Shown: one piece after another, positions 29,707 to 39,410 of the stretch | Numbering within the stretch: position 1 is the stretch's first letter | Layout of the letters: each line of letters starts with the position of its first letter | Position numbers and translations under genes: made by a program | Notes under the pieces: model-generated | Database searches by the model: none | Told to the model about the DNA's origin: nothing | Seen by the model: only the letters and a program-made list of their open reading frames with translations | Assembly: GCA_016789405.1 (NCBI GenBank) | Contig: JAEUPQ010000026.1 | Span: 62,001-126,000, forward strand | From: Lysobacteraceae bacterium | GTDB lineage: Bacteria > Pseudomonadota > Gammaproteobacteria > Xanthomonadales > Xanthomonadaceae | Direction: 5' to 3' | DNA: 64,000 bases

Positions 29707-30717
29707 ATGACCATGCAACACCTGCTCGATCCCGGCTTCGCGCTCACACTGCGGCCGATGCGCTATCCGGCGTTCTACGAGATGTATCGCGACGCCATCC
29801 GCAACACCTGGACGGTGGAGGAGATCGATTTCGGTATCGACCTCAACGACCTCCAGCACAAGCTCTCGCCATCCGACCGACATCTGATCGAGCGTCTGGT
29901 CGCGTTCTTTGCGACCGGCGACAGCATCGTTTCCAACAACCTCGTGCTGAATCTGTACAAGCACATCAACGCGCCGGAAGCGCGGATGTACCTGTCGCGC
30001 CAACTCTACGAGGAGGCGCTGCACGTGCAGTTCTACCTCACGCTGCTCGACGCCTACATTCCCGACCCGCAGCGCCGGAACGAGGCCTTCGCGGCAATCG
30101 AGAACATTCCCTCGATCCGCGCGAAGGCCGACTTCTGCTTCCGCTGGATGGATTCGGTGCAGTCGCTCGACCGGCTGGAAACCCGCGACCAGCGTCGGCA
30201 GTTCCTGCTCAACCTGATCTGTTTCGCCTGCTGCATCGAGGGCCTGTTCTTCTTCGCCGCGTTCGCCTACGTCTGGTTCCTGCGCTCGCGCGGCCTGCTG
30301 CCCGGTCTCGCGGCGGGCACCAACTGGGTGTTCCGCGACGAATCCGGCCACATGGCCTTCGCCTTCGAAGTGATCCGCACCGCGCGACAGGAAGATCCGG
30401 GCCTGTTCGACGCCGGATTGGAGGGCGATGTTCGCCGGATGATGCACGAGGCGATCGAGGTGGAAGCCGCCTTCGCCGAAGACGTGCTGTCCGGCGGGGT
30501 GAATGGCCTCTCGCCGGGCGAGATGAAGCAGTACCTGCGCTATGTCGCCGACCAGCGCCTCGCGGCGCTCGGCCTTGCGCCGGAGTTCGGCGCGAAGAAC
30601 CCGTTCCCGTTCCTGGACCTGCAGGACGTGCAGGAGCTGACCAATTTCTTCGAGCGCCGGGTCTCGGCGTACCAGGTCGGCATCAGCGGCGCGGTGGCGT
30701 TCGACGATGCGTTCTGA
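29707..30717 (+). CDS. nrdB: Class Ia ribonucleoside-diphosphate reductase, beta subunit
   Basis: NrdB houses the diiron-tyrosyl radical cofactor. The 336-residue product has all expected ligands: D72, E103 and H106 in YEEALHVQFY, the radical Tyr Y110 (E-x2-H-x3-Y), a Glu in CCIEGLFFF, and Glu and His in FRDESGHMAF. The ATG at 29707 is preceded by AGGAA at about 9 bases and gives the standard N-terminus; an open frame extends upstream through the repeat element because its 36-base units keep frame, but that extension is repeat-encoded and unlikely to be translated. It overlaps the thioesterase gene by 11 bases. Confidence 0.96.
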   Translation: MTMQHLLDPGFALTLRPMRYPAFYEMYRDAIRNTWTVEEIDFGIDLNDLQHKLSPSDRHLIERLVAFFATGDSIVSNNLVLNLYKHINAPEARMYLSRQLYEEALHVQFYLTLLDAYIPDPQRRNEAFAAIENIPSIRAKADFCFRWMDSVQSLDRLETRDQRRQFLLNLICFACCIEGLFFFAAFAYVWFLRSRGLLPGLAAGTNWVFRDESGHMAFAFEVIRTARQEDPGLFDAGLEGDVRRMMHEAIEVEAAFAEDVLSGGVNGLSPGEMKQYLRYVADQRLAALGLAPEFGAKNPFPFLDLQDVQELTNFFERRVSAYQVGISGAVAFDDAF

Positions 30718-31108
30718 GCAGGTCGACGCACCTTGCCGGGACGCTCCTCGCGAAGCGCGGTTCTGGGAAATCGTCTTTCCCGATCATGCCAATCACCTGG
30801 GCACGCTGTTCGGCGGCCAGGCGCTGGCCTGGATGGACAAGGCGGCCTTCGTTGCCGCGACCCGCTACGCGCGGCACACGGTGGTGACGGCGCGCTCCGA
30901 GCAGGTCGACTTCCACATCCCCGTGCGACAGGGGCAACTGGTCGAGCTGGTCGCGCGCGTCGCCGAGGTGGGGCGCAGTTCGATGCAGGTCGACGTCGAG
31001 CTGCACACCGAGGACGCGCTCGCGGGAACCCGCCGGCTTTGTACCCGCGGCCGTTTCACGATGATCGCGCTGGACGGCGAGGGCAGGCCTGCCGCGATCG
31101 CCGGGTGA
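30707..31108 (+). CDS. YciA-type acyl-CoA thioesterase
   Basis: A 133-residue single-domain hotdog protein with the acyl-CoA thioesterase signature VFPDHANHLGTLFGGQALAW: the Asp/His and GG segments line the active site. Further conserved pieces are ARSEQVDFHIPV and the VELHTED strand. Such proteins hydrolyse acyl-CoAs and release CoA; chain-length range cannot be read. The ATG at 30707 overlaps the end of nrdB by 11 bases, so it is co-transcribed and probably translationally coupled, placing it by accident or design under the B12-controlled operon. Length is slightly shorter than the E. coli YciA type. Confidence 0.88.
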   Translation: MRSEQVDAPCRDAPREARFWEIVFPDHANHLGTLFGGQALAWMDKAAFVAATRYARHTVVTARSEQVDFHIPVRQGQLVELVARVAEVGRSSMQVDVELHTEDALAGTRRLCTRGRFTMIALDGEGRPAAIAG

Positions 31109-31190
31109 ACCGGCCGGTGAGCCGGCGGGCGAGGCGGCGGGTGACGGGAGCGGACGCTACACTGTGCGCCATCGCACAGTGGAGCCGCGC

Positions 31191-32825
31191 ATGACCCTCC
31201 GGATCGCCCTCGCCCAATTCGATTTCCCCGTCGGCGCGGTGCGCGCCAATGCCGAGCGGATCGCAATGATGATCGCGGAAGCCCGGGACGAACATGGCGC
31301 GGATATCGTGATGTTCCCGGAGCTGGCCCTGTGCGGTTATCCGCCGGAAGACCTGCTGATGCGTCCGGGGTTCCTGCGCGATTGCGCGCTGGCGATCGAG
31401 GATGTGGCCAAGGCCGCGACCGGGGGCATCGTTGCTGTCGTCGGCTGGCCGGAGGCCGCGGGCAGCATCGTCTACAACGCGGCCAGCGTGCTGCGCGACG
31501 GTCGCGTCGAGCATACCTACCGCAAGCGCGAGTTGCCCAACTATGCGGTGTTCGACGAGCGCCGCTATTTCGATGTCGACCCGGACCGCGAGGATTGCGT
31601 GTTCGAGGTCAAGGGCGTGCCGGTCGGCCTGATCATCTGCGAAGACCTCTGGTTCGCCGAGCCCATCGCGAGCACGGTCCGCAACGGCGCGCAGTTGGTG
31701 CTGGTGCCGAACGCCTCGCCGTTCGAGCGCGACAAGCATGCGCAGCGCGATGCCCTGCTCGCGCAGCGCACCCGGGAAACCGGTGCGGCGATCGCCTACC
31801 TCAATGTGGTCGGCGGTCAGGACGCGCTGGTGTTCGACGGCGCGTCGGTCGTCGCCAACGGCGATGGCAGCGTGCATCCGGCGGCGGCAGCGTTCACCGA
31901 CCAGTGGCTGGTCGTCGATTACGACAGCGAGGAGCGGAGTTTCCTGCCGGTGCAATGGGTCGACGACGGCGACGAAAGCCGCGATGCCCTGGCCTGGCGC
32001 GCGATCGTCCGCGGCATCCAGGACTACTGCCGCAAGAACGGCTTCACGAAGACCTGGCTGGGCCTGTCCGGCGGCATCGACTCGTCGATCGTGCTGGCGC
32101 TGGCCGTCGATGCGCTGGGTGCGGACAACGTCACCGCCGTGCGCCTGCCGTCGCGCTACACGGCCGAGCTGTCGAACGACCTCGCCGACGAGCAGTGCCG
32201 CGCGCTGGGCGTGAAGTTGCTGACGGTGCCGATCGAGAAACCGTTCCAGGGGTACCTCGATGCGCTGTCGCAGGCGTTCGAGGGCAAGGCCGTCGACGTC
32301 ACCGAGGAGAACCTGCAGTCGCGCACGCGCGGCGCGATCCTGATGGCGCTGGCGAACAAGCTGGGCGGGCTGCTGTTGACCACCGGCAACAAGAGCGAAT
32401 ATGCGGTCGGCTACGCCACGATCTACGGCGACATGTGCGGCGGCTACGCGCCGATCAAGGACCTGTACAAGACCGAGGTCTTCTCGCTGTCGAGGTGGCG
32501 CAACACCGTCGGCGGCGCGCCGGTCATCCCGCCCGCCGTCATTTCTCGACCGCCGACCGCGGAGCTGCGCGAGAACCAGAAGGACGAGGATTCGCTGCCG
32601 CCCTATGACGTCCTCGACGCGATCCTGCTGCGGCACGTCGACCAGGAGCAGTCGCGGGACGAAATCGTGCATGCCGGCTTCGACGCGGCCACCGTCGACC
32701 GCGTGCTGAAACTCGTGCGCATCTCCGAATGGAAGCGCCACCAGGCGGCGCCCGGGCCGAAGGTCTCGCGGCGCGCGTTCGGTCGCGAGCGGCGCTATCC
32801 GATCACCAACGGTTACATCGCCTGA
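31191..32825 (+). CDS. nadE: Glutamine-dependent NAD+ synthetase
   Basis: NadE makes NAD+ from deamido-NAD+, ATP and glutamine. The 544-residue two-domain product has an N-terminal nitrilase-type glutaminase with catalytic E44, K112 and C150 (FPELALCGY, YRKRELPNY, LIICEDLW) and a C-terminal synthetase with the PP-loop GLSGGIDSS and GNKSEYAVGYATIYGDMCGGYAPI. I chose the ATG at 31191, with GGAG 7 bases upstream; 9 upstream in-frame residues lack support. It forms a small operon with the next gene. Ammonia from glutamine is passed through the internal tunnel known in this family. Confidence 0.96.
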   Translation: MTLRIALAQFDFPVGAVRANAERIAMMIAEARDEHGADIVMFPELALCGYPPEDLLMRPGFLRDCALAIEDVAKAATGGIVAVVGWPEAAGSIVYNAASVLRDGRVEHTYRKRELPNYAVFDERRYFDVDPDREDCVFEVKGVPVGLIICEDLWFAEPIASTVRNGAQLVLVPNASPFERDKHAQRDALLAQRTRETGAAIAYLNVVGGQDALVFDGASVVANGDGSVHPAAAAFTDQWLVVDYDSEERSFLPVQWVDDGDESRDALAWRAIVRGIQDYCRKNGFTKTWLGLSGGIDSSIVLALAVDALGADNVTAVRLPSRYTAELSNDLADEQCRALGVKLLTVPIEKPFQGYLDALSQAFEGKAVDVTEENLQSRTRGAILMALANKLGGLLLTTGNKSEYAVGYATIYGDMCGGYAPIKDLYKTEVFSLSRWRNTVGGAPVIPPAVISRPPTAELRENQKDEDSLPPYDVLDAILLRHVDQEQSRDEIVHAGFDAATVDRVLKLVRISEWKRHQAAPGPKVSRRAFGRERRYPITNGYIA

Positions 32826-32840
32826 TCGCGGCGCGGAACC

Positions 32841-33299
32841 GTGCGCTGGCATACCGCCGACTTCGATGCGTTGTCCTGGCACGACGTGCATGTGCATGGA
32901 TTCCGCATGGTCGAGAACGGTGATGGCACCGCCGAGTTGCAGCTCGACATCGATTTCATCCTGGAACGCATCCACGACGGGAATGGCGGGATCCGCTTCC
33001 GCATCGCCCAGGCGATGCTGCAGTTCCACGAGGTGTTCGGGCTGCGCTTCGCGCTGGATTACGTCGCCTGCAGCGCCGGGATGAGTGCGTTCGCGATCGG
33101 TGGCATCACGCGCGTCCCGTTACGCGAGGTTGAAGACGACGCGGGCGAACGCGAAGACACCGGTCCGTGGCGCTGGCGCATCGACGTGAACTGGCCCGAG
33201 GGCTTCCTGGAGTTCGAGGCGACGGGTTTCAGCCAGTGGCTGGTCGGCGAGATCCTCAAGCTGGATGGACAGAGCCTGCGGCCGGCCGATCGCATGTGA
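32841..33299 (+). CDS. Conserved-looking protein of unknown function
   Basis: A 152-residue soluble protein with no signal or membrane segment, starting at a GTG at 32841, 16 bases after nadE. The sequence is rich in Trp, Phe and acidic residues (MRWHTADFDALSWHDVHVHG, PWRWRIDVNWPEGFLEFEATGFSQW) and looks like an all-beta domain with alternating hydrophobic residues. I do not recognise a family. The tight spacing to nadE suggests co-expression. It is followed by a bidirectional terminator, so the unit ends here. Codon use matches its neighbours, so it is very likely a real gene. Confidence 0.75.
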   Translation: MRWHTADFDALSWHDVHVHGFRMVENGDGTAELQLDIDFILERIHDGNGGIRFRIAQAMLQFHEVFGLRFALDYVACSAGMSAFAIGGITRVPLREVEDDAGEREDTGPWRWRIDVNWPEGFLEFEATGFSQWLVGEILKLDGQSLRPADRM

Positions 33300-33334
33300 T
33301 GCGGGCTCGGACCCACGACGCGCGGCCATGAAAA

Positions 33335-33360
33335 AAGCCGCCGGTTTGCACCGGCGGCTT
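33335..33360. terminator. Bidirectional terminator
   Basis: An 11-bp perfect stem, AAGCCGCCGGT/ACCGGCGGCTT, with a TTGC loop and flanking runs of A (33331-33336) and T. It separates the gene ending at 33299 from bamD, which ends at 33395 on the other strand. Confidence 0.92.
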
Positions 33361-33394
33361 TCGTGTTCATCGGTCCACGCGGGTGGCGGCGGCG

Positions 33395-34294
33395 TCAGTC
33401 GCCCTTGCGCTTCTTGCGGTCGCGATCGAGCGCCGACTTCTCGCTGGCGAACGGATTGAGCTTGCGCAGGTTCGACGGGTGGTTGGGCCACTTGTCGCCA
33501 TCCGTCAGCCAAGGATGCCGGGGCGCGCTCTGGCGCAGCTGTTCGCGTGCGCTGTTGGCCAGTGCGGTGTTGCCCAGTTCCGTGTAGGCCACGCCCTTCA
33601 CCGCGATGCCGTCGGCATCGTATTCGCTCTGCGGGTAGGTTTCGGCCATGTATTCGGCGCGTTCGATCGCCGCGACCCAGGCGCCACGGCGCAGGTAGTA
33701 CAGGGCGGTTTCGATCTCGTGTCGCGCGAACAGGTCGCGCAGGTCGCTCATGCGCTTGGTCGCGTCGGCGGCATAGCGCGAGTTCGGATAGCGCTCGACC
33801 ACCAGCTTGAAGTCGTTGTAGGCCTGCTGCGGCGTGGCCAGGTCGCGACGGCTGGCGTCGAGCTTCCACACGCGCTGCAGGAACACGGTGTCGCGGCTGG
33901 AGTTGACCAGGCCGCGCAGGTAATAGAGGTAGGCCGCGTTGCGGTGCGTCGGATAGGTGCGCAGGAAGCGGTCGATCGTGGAGATCGCGTCCTCGTTGTT
34001 GCCCATCTTGTACTGCGAGTAGGCGGTTTCAATCAGTGCCTGCTCGGTGTACGCGCCGTACGGGTACTGCGCGATGAGGCGCTTGAAGGTGCGCACGGCC
34101 GCGTCGTAGTTGCGGTTGGCGACCGAACGCTGGGCCTTGGTGTAGAGCTCGGTGACCGGCACACCCTCGTTTTCCTTGTCGTCCTTGAAGGCGCCCTTGA
34201 GCTTGGCGCAACCGGAGGTGCCCACGGCGAGGGCCAGGACCAGCAGCAGGGAAGGACGCAGGAGGGCGGACAGGGACAGGCGGAGGTGGGGCAT
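33395..34294 (-). CDS. bamD: Outer-membrane assembly lipoprotein BamD
   Basis: BamD is the essential lipoprotein of the BAM complex that inserts beta-barrel proteins. The 299-residue product has a lipoprotein signal (LVLALAVGTSGC, lipidated Cys about residue 29) and five TPR-like repeats, including the typical ELYTKAQRSVANRNYDAAVRTF, YPYGAYTEQA, and MRALVNSS-like RGLVNSSRD. The C-terminus is basic. It is transcribed away from rluD, the classical bamD-rluD divergent arrangement. The TonB receptor in this window (50915-53341) would be one of its clients. Confidence 0.95.
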   Translation of the reverse strand: MPHLRLSLSALLRPSLLLVLALAVGTSGCAKLKGAFKDDKENEGVPVTELYTKAQRSVANRNYDAAVRTFKRLIAQYPYGAYTEQALIETAYSQYKMGNNEDAISTIDRFLRTYPTHRNAAYLYYLRGLVNSSRDTVFLQRVWKLDASRRDLATPQQAYNDFKLVVERYPNSRYAADATKRMSDLRDLFARHEIETALYYLRRGAWVAAIERAEYMAETYPQSEYDADGIAVKGVAYTELGNTALANSAREQLRQSAPRHPWLTDGDKWPNHPSNLRKLNPFASEKSALDRDRKKRKGD

Positions 34295-34441
34295 GCGGGC
34301 TGCTGCTGGACGGATGAGCGGGCGATAATACCAGTCCCGGCGGGCGTGCCCCGTTAACCCGGCCCAACCGGCCGACCGGTCCCCGCCCCGAACGCCGCAG
34401 TCCGACCGCGGCGTCCCGCTTGCTGCTCGCCTGGAGTCCCG

Positions 34442-35440
34442 ATGACCACCTCCCCCCGTCCTGCCGCCGCCCCGGAATCCGCGCCGCGGACGGCCGTCGT
34501 GCCCGATGGCGCGTCCGGCCGCCGTTTCGACGCCGTGCTGGCCGAGCTCTTCCCCGAATACTCCCGGTCGCGGCTGGCCGAATGGATCAAGTCCGGCGAC
34601 GCCCTGCTGGACGGGCGCGAGGTCCGGCCGCGCGATCCGGTGCGCGGCGGCGAGACCGTCACCCTGACCGTGGTGCTGGAGATCCAGACCCGTTCCGAGC
34701 CCGAGGACATCGCGCTGGACATCCTGTACGAGGACGCCGACGTCTTCGTGCTGAACAAGCCGGCCGGTCTGGTGGTGCATCCCGGCGCCGGCAACCCGGC
34801 GGGCACCCTCGTCAACGCGCTGCTGCATCGCGACCCGGCGCTGGCCGCGCTGCCGCGAGCGGGCATCGTCCACCGCCTCGACAAGGACACCTCCGGCGTC
34901 ATGGTGGTCGCACGCACGCTGCCGGCGCACACCGCGCTGGTCGAGCAGCTGTCGGCGCGCGAGGTCCATCGGCAGTACCTCGCCGCGGTGCTGGGCGCGC
35001 TGGTCTCCGGTGGCACGGTCAACGCGCCGATCGACCGTCACCCGCGCGACCGCCTGCGCCAGGCCGTGCGCGAGGACGGCCGCGAGGCGATCACCCACTA
35101 CCGGCTCCGCGAGCGCTTCCGTGCCCATACGCTCCTGGAATGCAGGCTCGAGACCGGGCGCACCCACCAGATCCGCGTGCACATGGCGCACACCAAGCAT
35201 CCGATCGTCGGCGACCCGCTCTACGGCGGGCCGCTGAAGCTGCCCAAGGGCGCGACCACCGAACTGGTCGAGTCGCTGCGCGGCTTCAAGCGCCAGGCGC
35301 TGCATGCCGAGACCCTGGAATTCGCGCATCCGGTCAGTGGCGAACCGATCCGCTGTTCGGCGCCGATGCCGGCCGACATGCAGGCCCTGGTCGCGACCCT
35401 GCGCCAGGACACCGCGGAGGCCGAGGAGCGCGCCCGATGA
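34442..35440 (+). CDS. rluD: 23S rRNA pseudouridine 1911/1915/1917 synthase
   Basis: RluD makes the three pseudouridines in helix 69 of 23S rRNA. The 332-residue product has an N-terminal S4 domain (about residues 23-80, [22 protein letters not shown]) and the catalytic domain with [18 protein letters not shown] (the catalytic Asp at about residue 145), [12 protein letters not shown] and [11 protein letters not shown]. The first 20 residues are Pro/Ala-rich. It is divergent from bamD, and its stop overlaps the pgeF start in ATGA, so the two are translationally coupled, as in many proteobacteria. Confidence 0.95.
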   Translation: MTTSPRPAAAPESAPRTAVVPDGASGRRFDAVLAELFPEYSRSRLAEWIKSGDALLDGREVRPRDPVRGGETVTLTVVLEIQTRSEPEDIALDILYEDADVFVLNKPAGLVVHPGAGNPAGTLVNALLHRDPALAALPRAGIVHRLDKDTSGVMVVARTLPAHTALVEQLSAREVHRQYLAAVLGALVSGGTVNAPIDRHPRDRLRQAVREDGREAITHYRLRERFRAHTLLECRLETGRTHQIRVHMAHTKHPIVGDPLYGGPLKLPKGATTELVESLRGFKRQALHAETLEFAHPVSGEPIRCSAPMPADMQALVATLRQDTAEAEERAR

Positions 35441-36213
35441 GTCACGCGCTGCTGCAGGCCGATTGGCCCGCGCCGCCCGGCGTGCATGCGTTCACGACGC
35501 TGCGCCACGGTGCGGGTGCCTCGCAGGCACCCTTCGACCACTTCAACCTGGGCAACCGTTACGCCGCCGATGGCGATGACCCGATGGTGGTCGAGCGTAA
35601 TCGCGCCGAGCTGCTGCGGGTCGCCGGTCTGCCCGCCGAGCCGCACTGGCTGCGGCAGGTGCACGGGATCGATGTAGTGCGTGTCGACGGCCCCGGGCTG
35701 GGCGCCGAGCCTGCCGCGGATGCGTCAGTCACCTCGACCCCTGGCACCGTGCTCGCCATCCTCACCGCCGACTGCCTGCCGGTGATGTTCGCCGCGGACG
35801 ACGGCAGCGAAGTCGCTGCAGCACACGCGGGCTGGCCGGGACTGTCCGCCGGGATGCTGGAAGCCACCGTCGCAGCGATGCGCACCCCGCCGGCGCGCGT
35901 GATGGCGTGGATCGGCCCCGCCGCCGGGCCGGAGCGCTACGAGATCGGCGCAGAAGTCCGCGATCGTTTCCTGGCCTGGGACACCTGCGTGGAGACCGCG
36001 TTCGTCCCGACCCGCCCGGGTCACTGGCGCGTCGACCTGTTCGCGATCGCGCGCGCGCGCCTTGCTCGCGCCGGGGTGTCGCGGGTGCATGGCGGCGGCG
36101 TGTGCACGCTCTCTGACCCGCAGCGCTTCTTCTCGCATCGTCGCGATGCCCGTACCGGGCGCATGGCGACGCTGGTGTGGATCGAGCCGTCCGCGGATTC
36201 GACTCCGGCGTGA
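35437..36213 (+). CDS. pgeF: Peptidoglycan editing factor PgeF (YfiH family)
   Basis: A 258-residue CNF1/YfiH-like protein. The conserved metal/active-site residues are visible as H76 (LRQVHG), C113 (LTADCLPV) and H130 (AHAGW). In E. coli, PgeF removes wrongly incorporated amino acids from peptidoglycan precursors; other members have been called multicopper polyphenol oxidases. The ATG at 35437 overlaps the rluD stop by 4 bases. Its stop at 36211-36213 directly abuts the last base of the convergent otsA with no gap, so neither gene has room for a separate terminator. Confidence 0.92.
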   Translation: MSHALLQADWPAPPGVHAFTTLRHGAGASQAPFDHFNLGNRYAADGDDPMVVERNRAELLRVAGLPAEPHWLRQVHGIDVVRVDGPGLGAEPAADASVTSTPGTVLAILTADCLPVMFAADDGSEVAAAHAGWPGLSAGMLEATVAAMRTPPARVMAWIGPAAGPERYEIGAEVRDRFLAWDTCVETAFVPTRPGHWRVDLFAIARARLARAGVSRVHGGGVCTLSDPQRFFSHRRDARTGRMATLVWIEPSADSTPA

Positions 36214-37617
36214 TCACGCTACGGCGCGCGCCCCGTCGATGCGATCGTTCGCCGGCGCGCTGAGCGCTTCGAGGAAGCGCCGGCGCCAATGGGTGATGTC
36301 GTGGCGCTCCAGCGTGTCCATCATCGACCGCCAGCGCTCGATGCGCTCGGCGAGCGGCATGCCCAGGCCTGCATCGATCGCGTCGGCCACGCCGTCGTAG
36401 TCGTAGGGGTTCACGATCAGGGCTTCGGGCAACTCGTGTGCCGCGCCTGCGAAGCGGGAGAGCACGAGGACTCCAGGATCCGCGGGATCCTGTGAGGCGA
36501 CGAATTCCTTCGCCACCAGGTTCATGCCGTCGCGCAGTGGCGTGACCAGGCCGAGACGCGCGATGCGGTAGTAGCCCGTCAGGACGTCGTGGGCGAAGTT
36601 CCGGTTGACGTAGCGAAGGGGCGTCCAGTCCGGTTCGGCGTGGCGACCGTTGATGTGGCCGGTCAGCTCGGCCAGTTCGCGGCGCAGGGTCTGGTACTCG
36701 GGCACGTCGCTGCGCGACGCGGGCGCGATCTGCAGGTAGGTGAGCCGGCCACGATGCCGAGGGTGGCGCTCCAGCAGTCGCGACACGGCGCGGAAGCGGT
36801 CGGGCAGGCCCTTTGAGTAATCCAGTCGATCCACGCCGATCGCGAGCGCGCGATCGCCCATGCTGGCGCGCAGGCGGCGCATGCTGGTGCGCCGCACGCC
36901 CTCGGCCGACTGCCTGGCGATCTGCGCGGTATCGATGCTGATCGGGTAGTGCTGCGTGCGGAAGCGGCGGCCGTCCTGGTTTTCCAGCCAGTCGCCTTCC
37001 AGTGCGCGACCTTCTCCGAACAGGCGCACGTAGTCGCGGAACCGCTCCACGTCGCGCCGGGTCTGGAAGCCGACCAGGTCGTAGGCGCCCAGCGCACCGA
37101 AGAGTTCGCGATGGCCCGGAAGCGACGAGACCAGGTCCGGCGAAGGCAGCGGCACGTGCAGGAAGAAGCCCATCCGGCAGCCGATGCCGCGCTCGCGCAG
37201 GTGCCGGCCCAACGGGATCAGGTGGTAGTCGTGCACCCAGACCGTGTCGTCCTCGCGCAGCAAGGGCGCCAGGCGTTCCGCGAACAGCGCGTTCACGCGC
37301 TGGTAGCCGGCATGCGTTTCGCGCGTGTAGTCGACCAGGTCGGGCCTGAAATGCAGCATCGGCCAGAGGCTGCGGTTCGCGAAATTGTTGTAGTACGCAT
37401 CATGGTCTTCGTTCGAGAGGTCCATGGTGACGAAGCGCAGGTCCCCGTCGCGCACTTCATGCAGTGCACCGGATGCCTCGCGCACGCGCTTGCCGCTCCA
37501 GCCGAACCACAGGCCGCCGTGTTCGCGCAGCGCCGCGCTCAATGCCACAGCCAGTCCGCCGGCGCGGGCTTCCTGCGGCAGGGCAACGCGGTTCGAGACG
37601 ATGACGAGGCGGCTCAT
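36214..37617 (-). CDS. otsA: Trehalose-6-phosphate synthase
   Basis: OtsA joins glucose from a nucleotide sugar to glucose-6-phosphate. The 467-residue GT20 product shows [10 protein letters not shown], the donor-loop [38 protein letters not shown] and [13 protein letters not shown], all in the expected order. Its ATG at 37617 overlaps the stop of the GH15 gene by 4 bases (ATGA). It is the last gene of the otsB-GH15-otsA operon. Trehalose protects against osmotic and drying stress. Confidence 0.96.
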   Translation of the reverse strand: MSRLVIVSNRVALPQEARAGGLAVALSAALREHGGLWFGWSGKRVREASGALHEVRDGDLRFVTMDLSNEDHDAYYNNFANRSLWPMLHFRPDLVDYTRETHAGYQRVNALFAERLAPLLREDDTVWVHDYHLIPLGRHLRERGIGCRMGFFLHVPLPSPDLVSSLPGHRELFGALGAYDLVGFQTRRDVERFRDYVRLFGEGRALEGDWLENQDGRRFRTQHYPISIDTAQIARQSAEGVRRTSMRRLRASMGDRALAIGVDRLDYSKGLPDRFRAVSRLLERHPRHRGRLTYLQIAPASRSDVPEYQTLRRELAELTGHINGRHAEPDWTPLRYVNRNFAHDVLTGYYRIARLGLVTPLRDGMNLVAKEFVASQDPADPGVLVLSRFAGAAHELPEALIVNPYDYDGVADAIDAGLGMPLAERIERWRSMMDTLERHDITHWRRRFLEALSAPANDRIDGARAVA

Positions 37618-39410
37618 ACCATTTCCCGCCAGGGTCGGCTCAGGCGCATCGCGGCGACGATCAGGCCGACATGCGAATAGGTCTGCGGGAAATTCCCCCA
37701 GGCCTCGCCGTCCTCGAACGACTGGTCCTCGGAAAGCAGGCCCAGCGGGTTGCGGCGCTCCAGCACGCGCTCGAAGAGCGCGCGTGCCTCGTCCATGCGG
37801 CCGATCGCAGCGAGGGCGTCGATGTACCAGAAGATGCAGATGGTGAAGCTGGTCTCCGGCGTCCCGAAATCGTCCGGCGCCACGTAACGGAACAGCGCGT
37901 CGCCACGCCTGAGTTCGCGGCCGATGGCTTCGACCGTCGCGACGTATCGCGGATCGTCGCCGGTGACCATTCCGATGTCCTCGAGCAACAGCAGGCACGC
38001 GTCGAGACGCTCGCCGTCCAGCACGTCGACGAAGTGGCCGCGGGTCGCGTTCCAGCCGCGATCCATCACGAGTGCGCGGATCGCGTCGGCGCGTGCGCGC
38101 CAATGCGCTTGGCGATCATCCAGGCCAAGGCGGACCGCGATCTTCGCGAGGCGGTCGCAGGCAGCCCAGCACATCGCCGTCGAATAGGTGTGCACCTCCG
38201 CGCGGCCGCGGAACTCCCACAGGCCAGCGTCAGGCTGGTCGTGCAGCGCCCAGGCGCGGTCGCCCAGGCGTTCGAGCCGCACGAACATCGTCTCGTCGCC
38301 CGGTGCGCTCAACCGCTGGTCGAAGAACAACTGCGTCGAGGTCATCGCGACGCTGCCGTAGGCATCGTGCTGGGGCTGGATCCAGGCCAGGTTGCCGCGC
38401 CGCACCGGTCCCATGCCGCGATAGCCCGCCATCGCCTCGACGACGTGCTCGTGGAGTTCGCGCTCGAATGCGATGCCATACACCGGCTGCAGGTTGCCGG
38501 CATCGTCGACGGGCAGGTTCGAGATATAGCGCAGGTAATCTTCCATGGTGCGGGTGGCGCCCAGCCGGTTGAGTGCGCGCACGACGAACGCGGCATCGCG
38601 CAGCCAGCAGTGGCGGTAGTCCCAGTTCCGTCCGCTGTCGGGCGCTTCCGGGATCGAGGTCGTCATCGCGGCGACGATGCCGCCGGTGTCTTCGTACTGG
38701 CACAGCTTCAGGGTGATCGCGCTGCGGATCACCGCATCCTGCCATTCGAAGGGGATCGACAGGGTGCGGGTCCATTCGTGCCAGTAGTCGCGCGTGCGCT
38801 GCTCGGCATCCTTCGCGAAGCGCGCGATCGGCTGCGCGAGCGTTTCGTCCGGGCCAAGGACCAGGTTCAGTTCGCGATCCAGCACGAACGGCAGCGCGTC
38901 CAGCAGCATGCGCACGGGTGCGTCGCTGGTCAGCCGCAGCACCATGTCGTCGAGCAGGAAACGCAGGTGGTTGCTGCCCCAGGTACGCTCGGGCACGCGT
39001 TCGCCCCAGCCGGCCAGAGGCTCGACGCAGACGCGGATCCGCGGGCGGCCTTGCAGCGGGCGGATGCGTCGCACCAGCATGACCGGGCGATAGAAGCGCT
39101 CGTGGTCGCGCCAGCGCGGCGCGAAGTCGACGATCTCGACCGCACCGCCGTCGTGATCGTGCAATACGGTGCGCAGCACCGCGGTATTGCCGAGGTAAGC
39201 CTGTTCCGCGTGCGAGAAGCGCTCGATCTCGATGGTGTGCACGCCGCCGCCGATGCGTGGCGACAGCAGGTCGCAGAAGACGGGGTCCCCGTCGAATGCC
39301 GGCAGGCACGACCAGACCACGCGCGCCCGTGGATCGATCAGCGCGCTGATGCTGCAGTTGCCGATGATGCCGAGATCGAGCGTGGCGCGGTCGTGGAGTG
39401 CTTCGGTCAT
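37614..39410 (-). CDS. GH15 family glycoside hydrolase (glucoamylase/trehalase-like)
   Basis: A 598-residue protein with the N-terminal beta-sandwich (LGIIGNCSISALIDPRARVVWSCLP) and the (alpha/alpha)6 barrel of GH15. The motif GRNWDYRHCWLRDAAFV holds conserved residues around the first catalytic Glu region, and EDQSFEDGEAWGNFPQTYSH near the end holds the second acid region. Bacterial members of this type include glucoamylases, glucodextranases and the mycobacterial alpha,alpha-trehalase. Its place between otsB and otsA, with 4-base overlaps on both sides, suggests action on trehalose or on glucans that feed it. No signal peptide is seen, so it is cytoplasmic. The substrate remains open. Confidence 0.9.
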   Translation of the reverse strand: MTEALHDRATLDLGIIGNCSISALIDPRARVVWSCLPAFDGDPVFCDLLSPRIGGGVHTIEIERFSHAEQAYLGNTAVLRTVLHDHDGGAVEIVDFAPRWRDHERFYRPVMLVRRIRPLQGRPRIRVCVEPLAGWGERVPERTWGSNHLRFLLDDMVLRLTSDAPVRMLLDALPFVLDRELNLVLGPDETLAQPIARFAKDAEQRTRDYWHEWTRTLSIPFEWQDAVIRSAITLKLCQYEDTGGIVAAMTTSIPEAPDSGRNWDYRHCWLRDAAFVVRALNRLGATRTMEDYLRYISNLPVDDAGNLQPVYGIAFERELHEHVVEAMAGYRGMGPVRRGNLAWIQPQHDAYGSVAMTSTQLFFDQRLSAPGDETMFVRLERLGDRAWALHDQPDAGLWEFRGRAEVHTYSTAMCWAACDRLAKIAVRLGLDDRQAHWRARADAIRALVMDRGWNATRGHFVDVLDGERLDACLLLLEDIGMVTGDDPRYVATVEAIGRELRRGDALFRYVAPDDFGTPETSFTICIFWYIDALAAIGRMDEARALFERVLERRNPLGLLSEDQSFEDGEAWGNFPQTYSHVGLIVAAMRLSRPWREMV

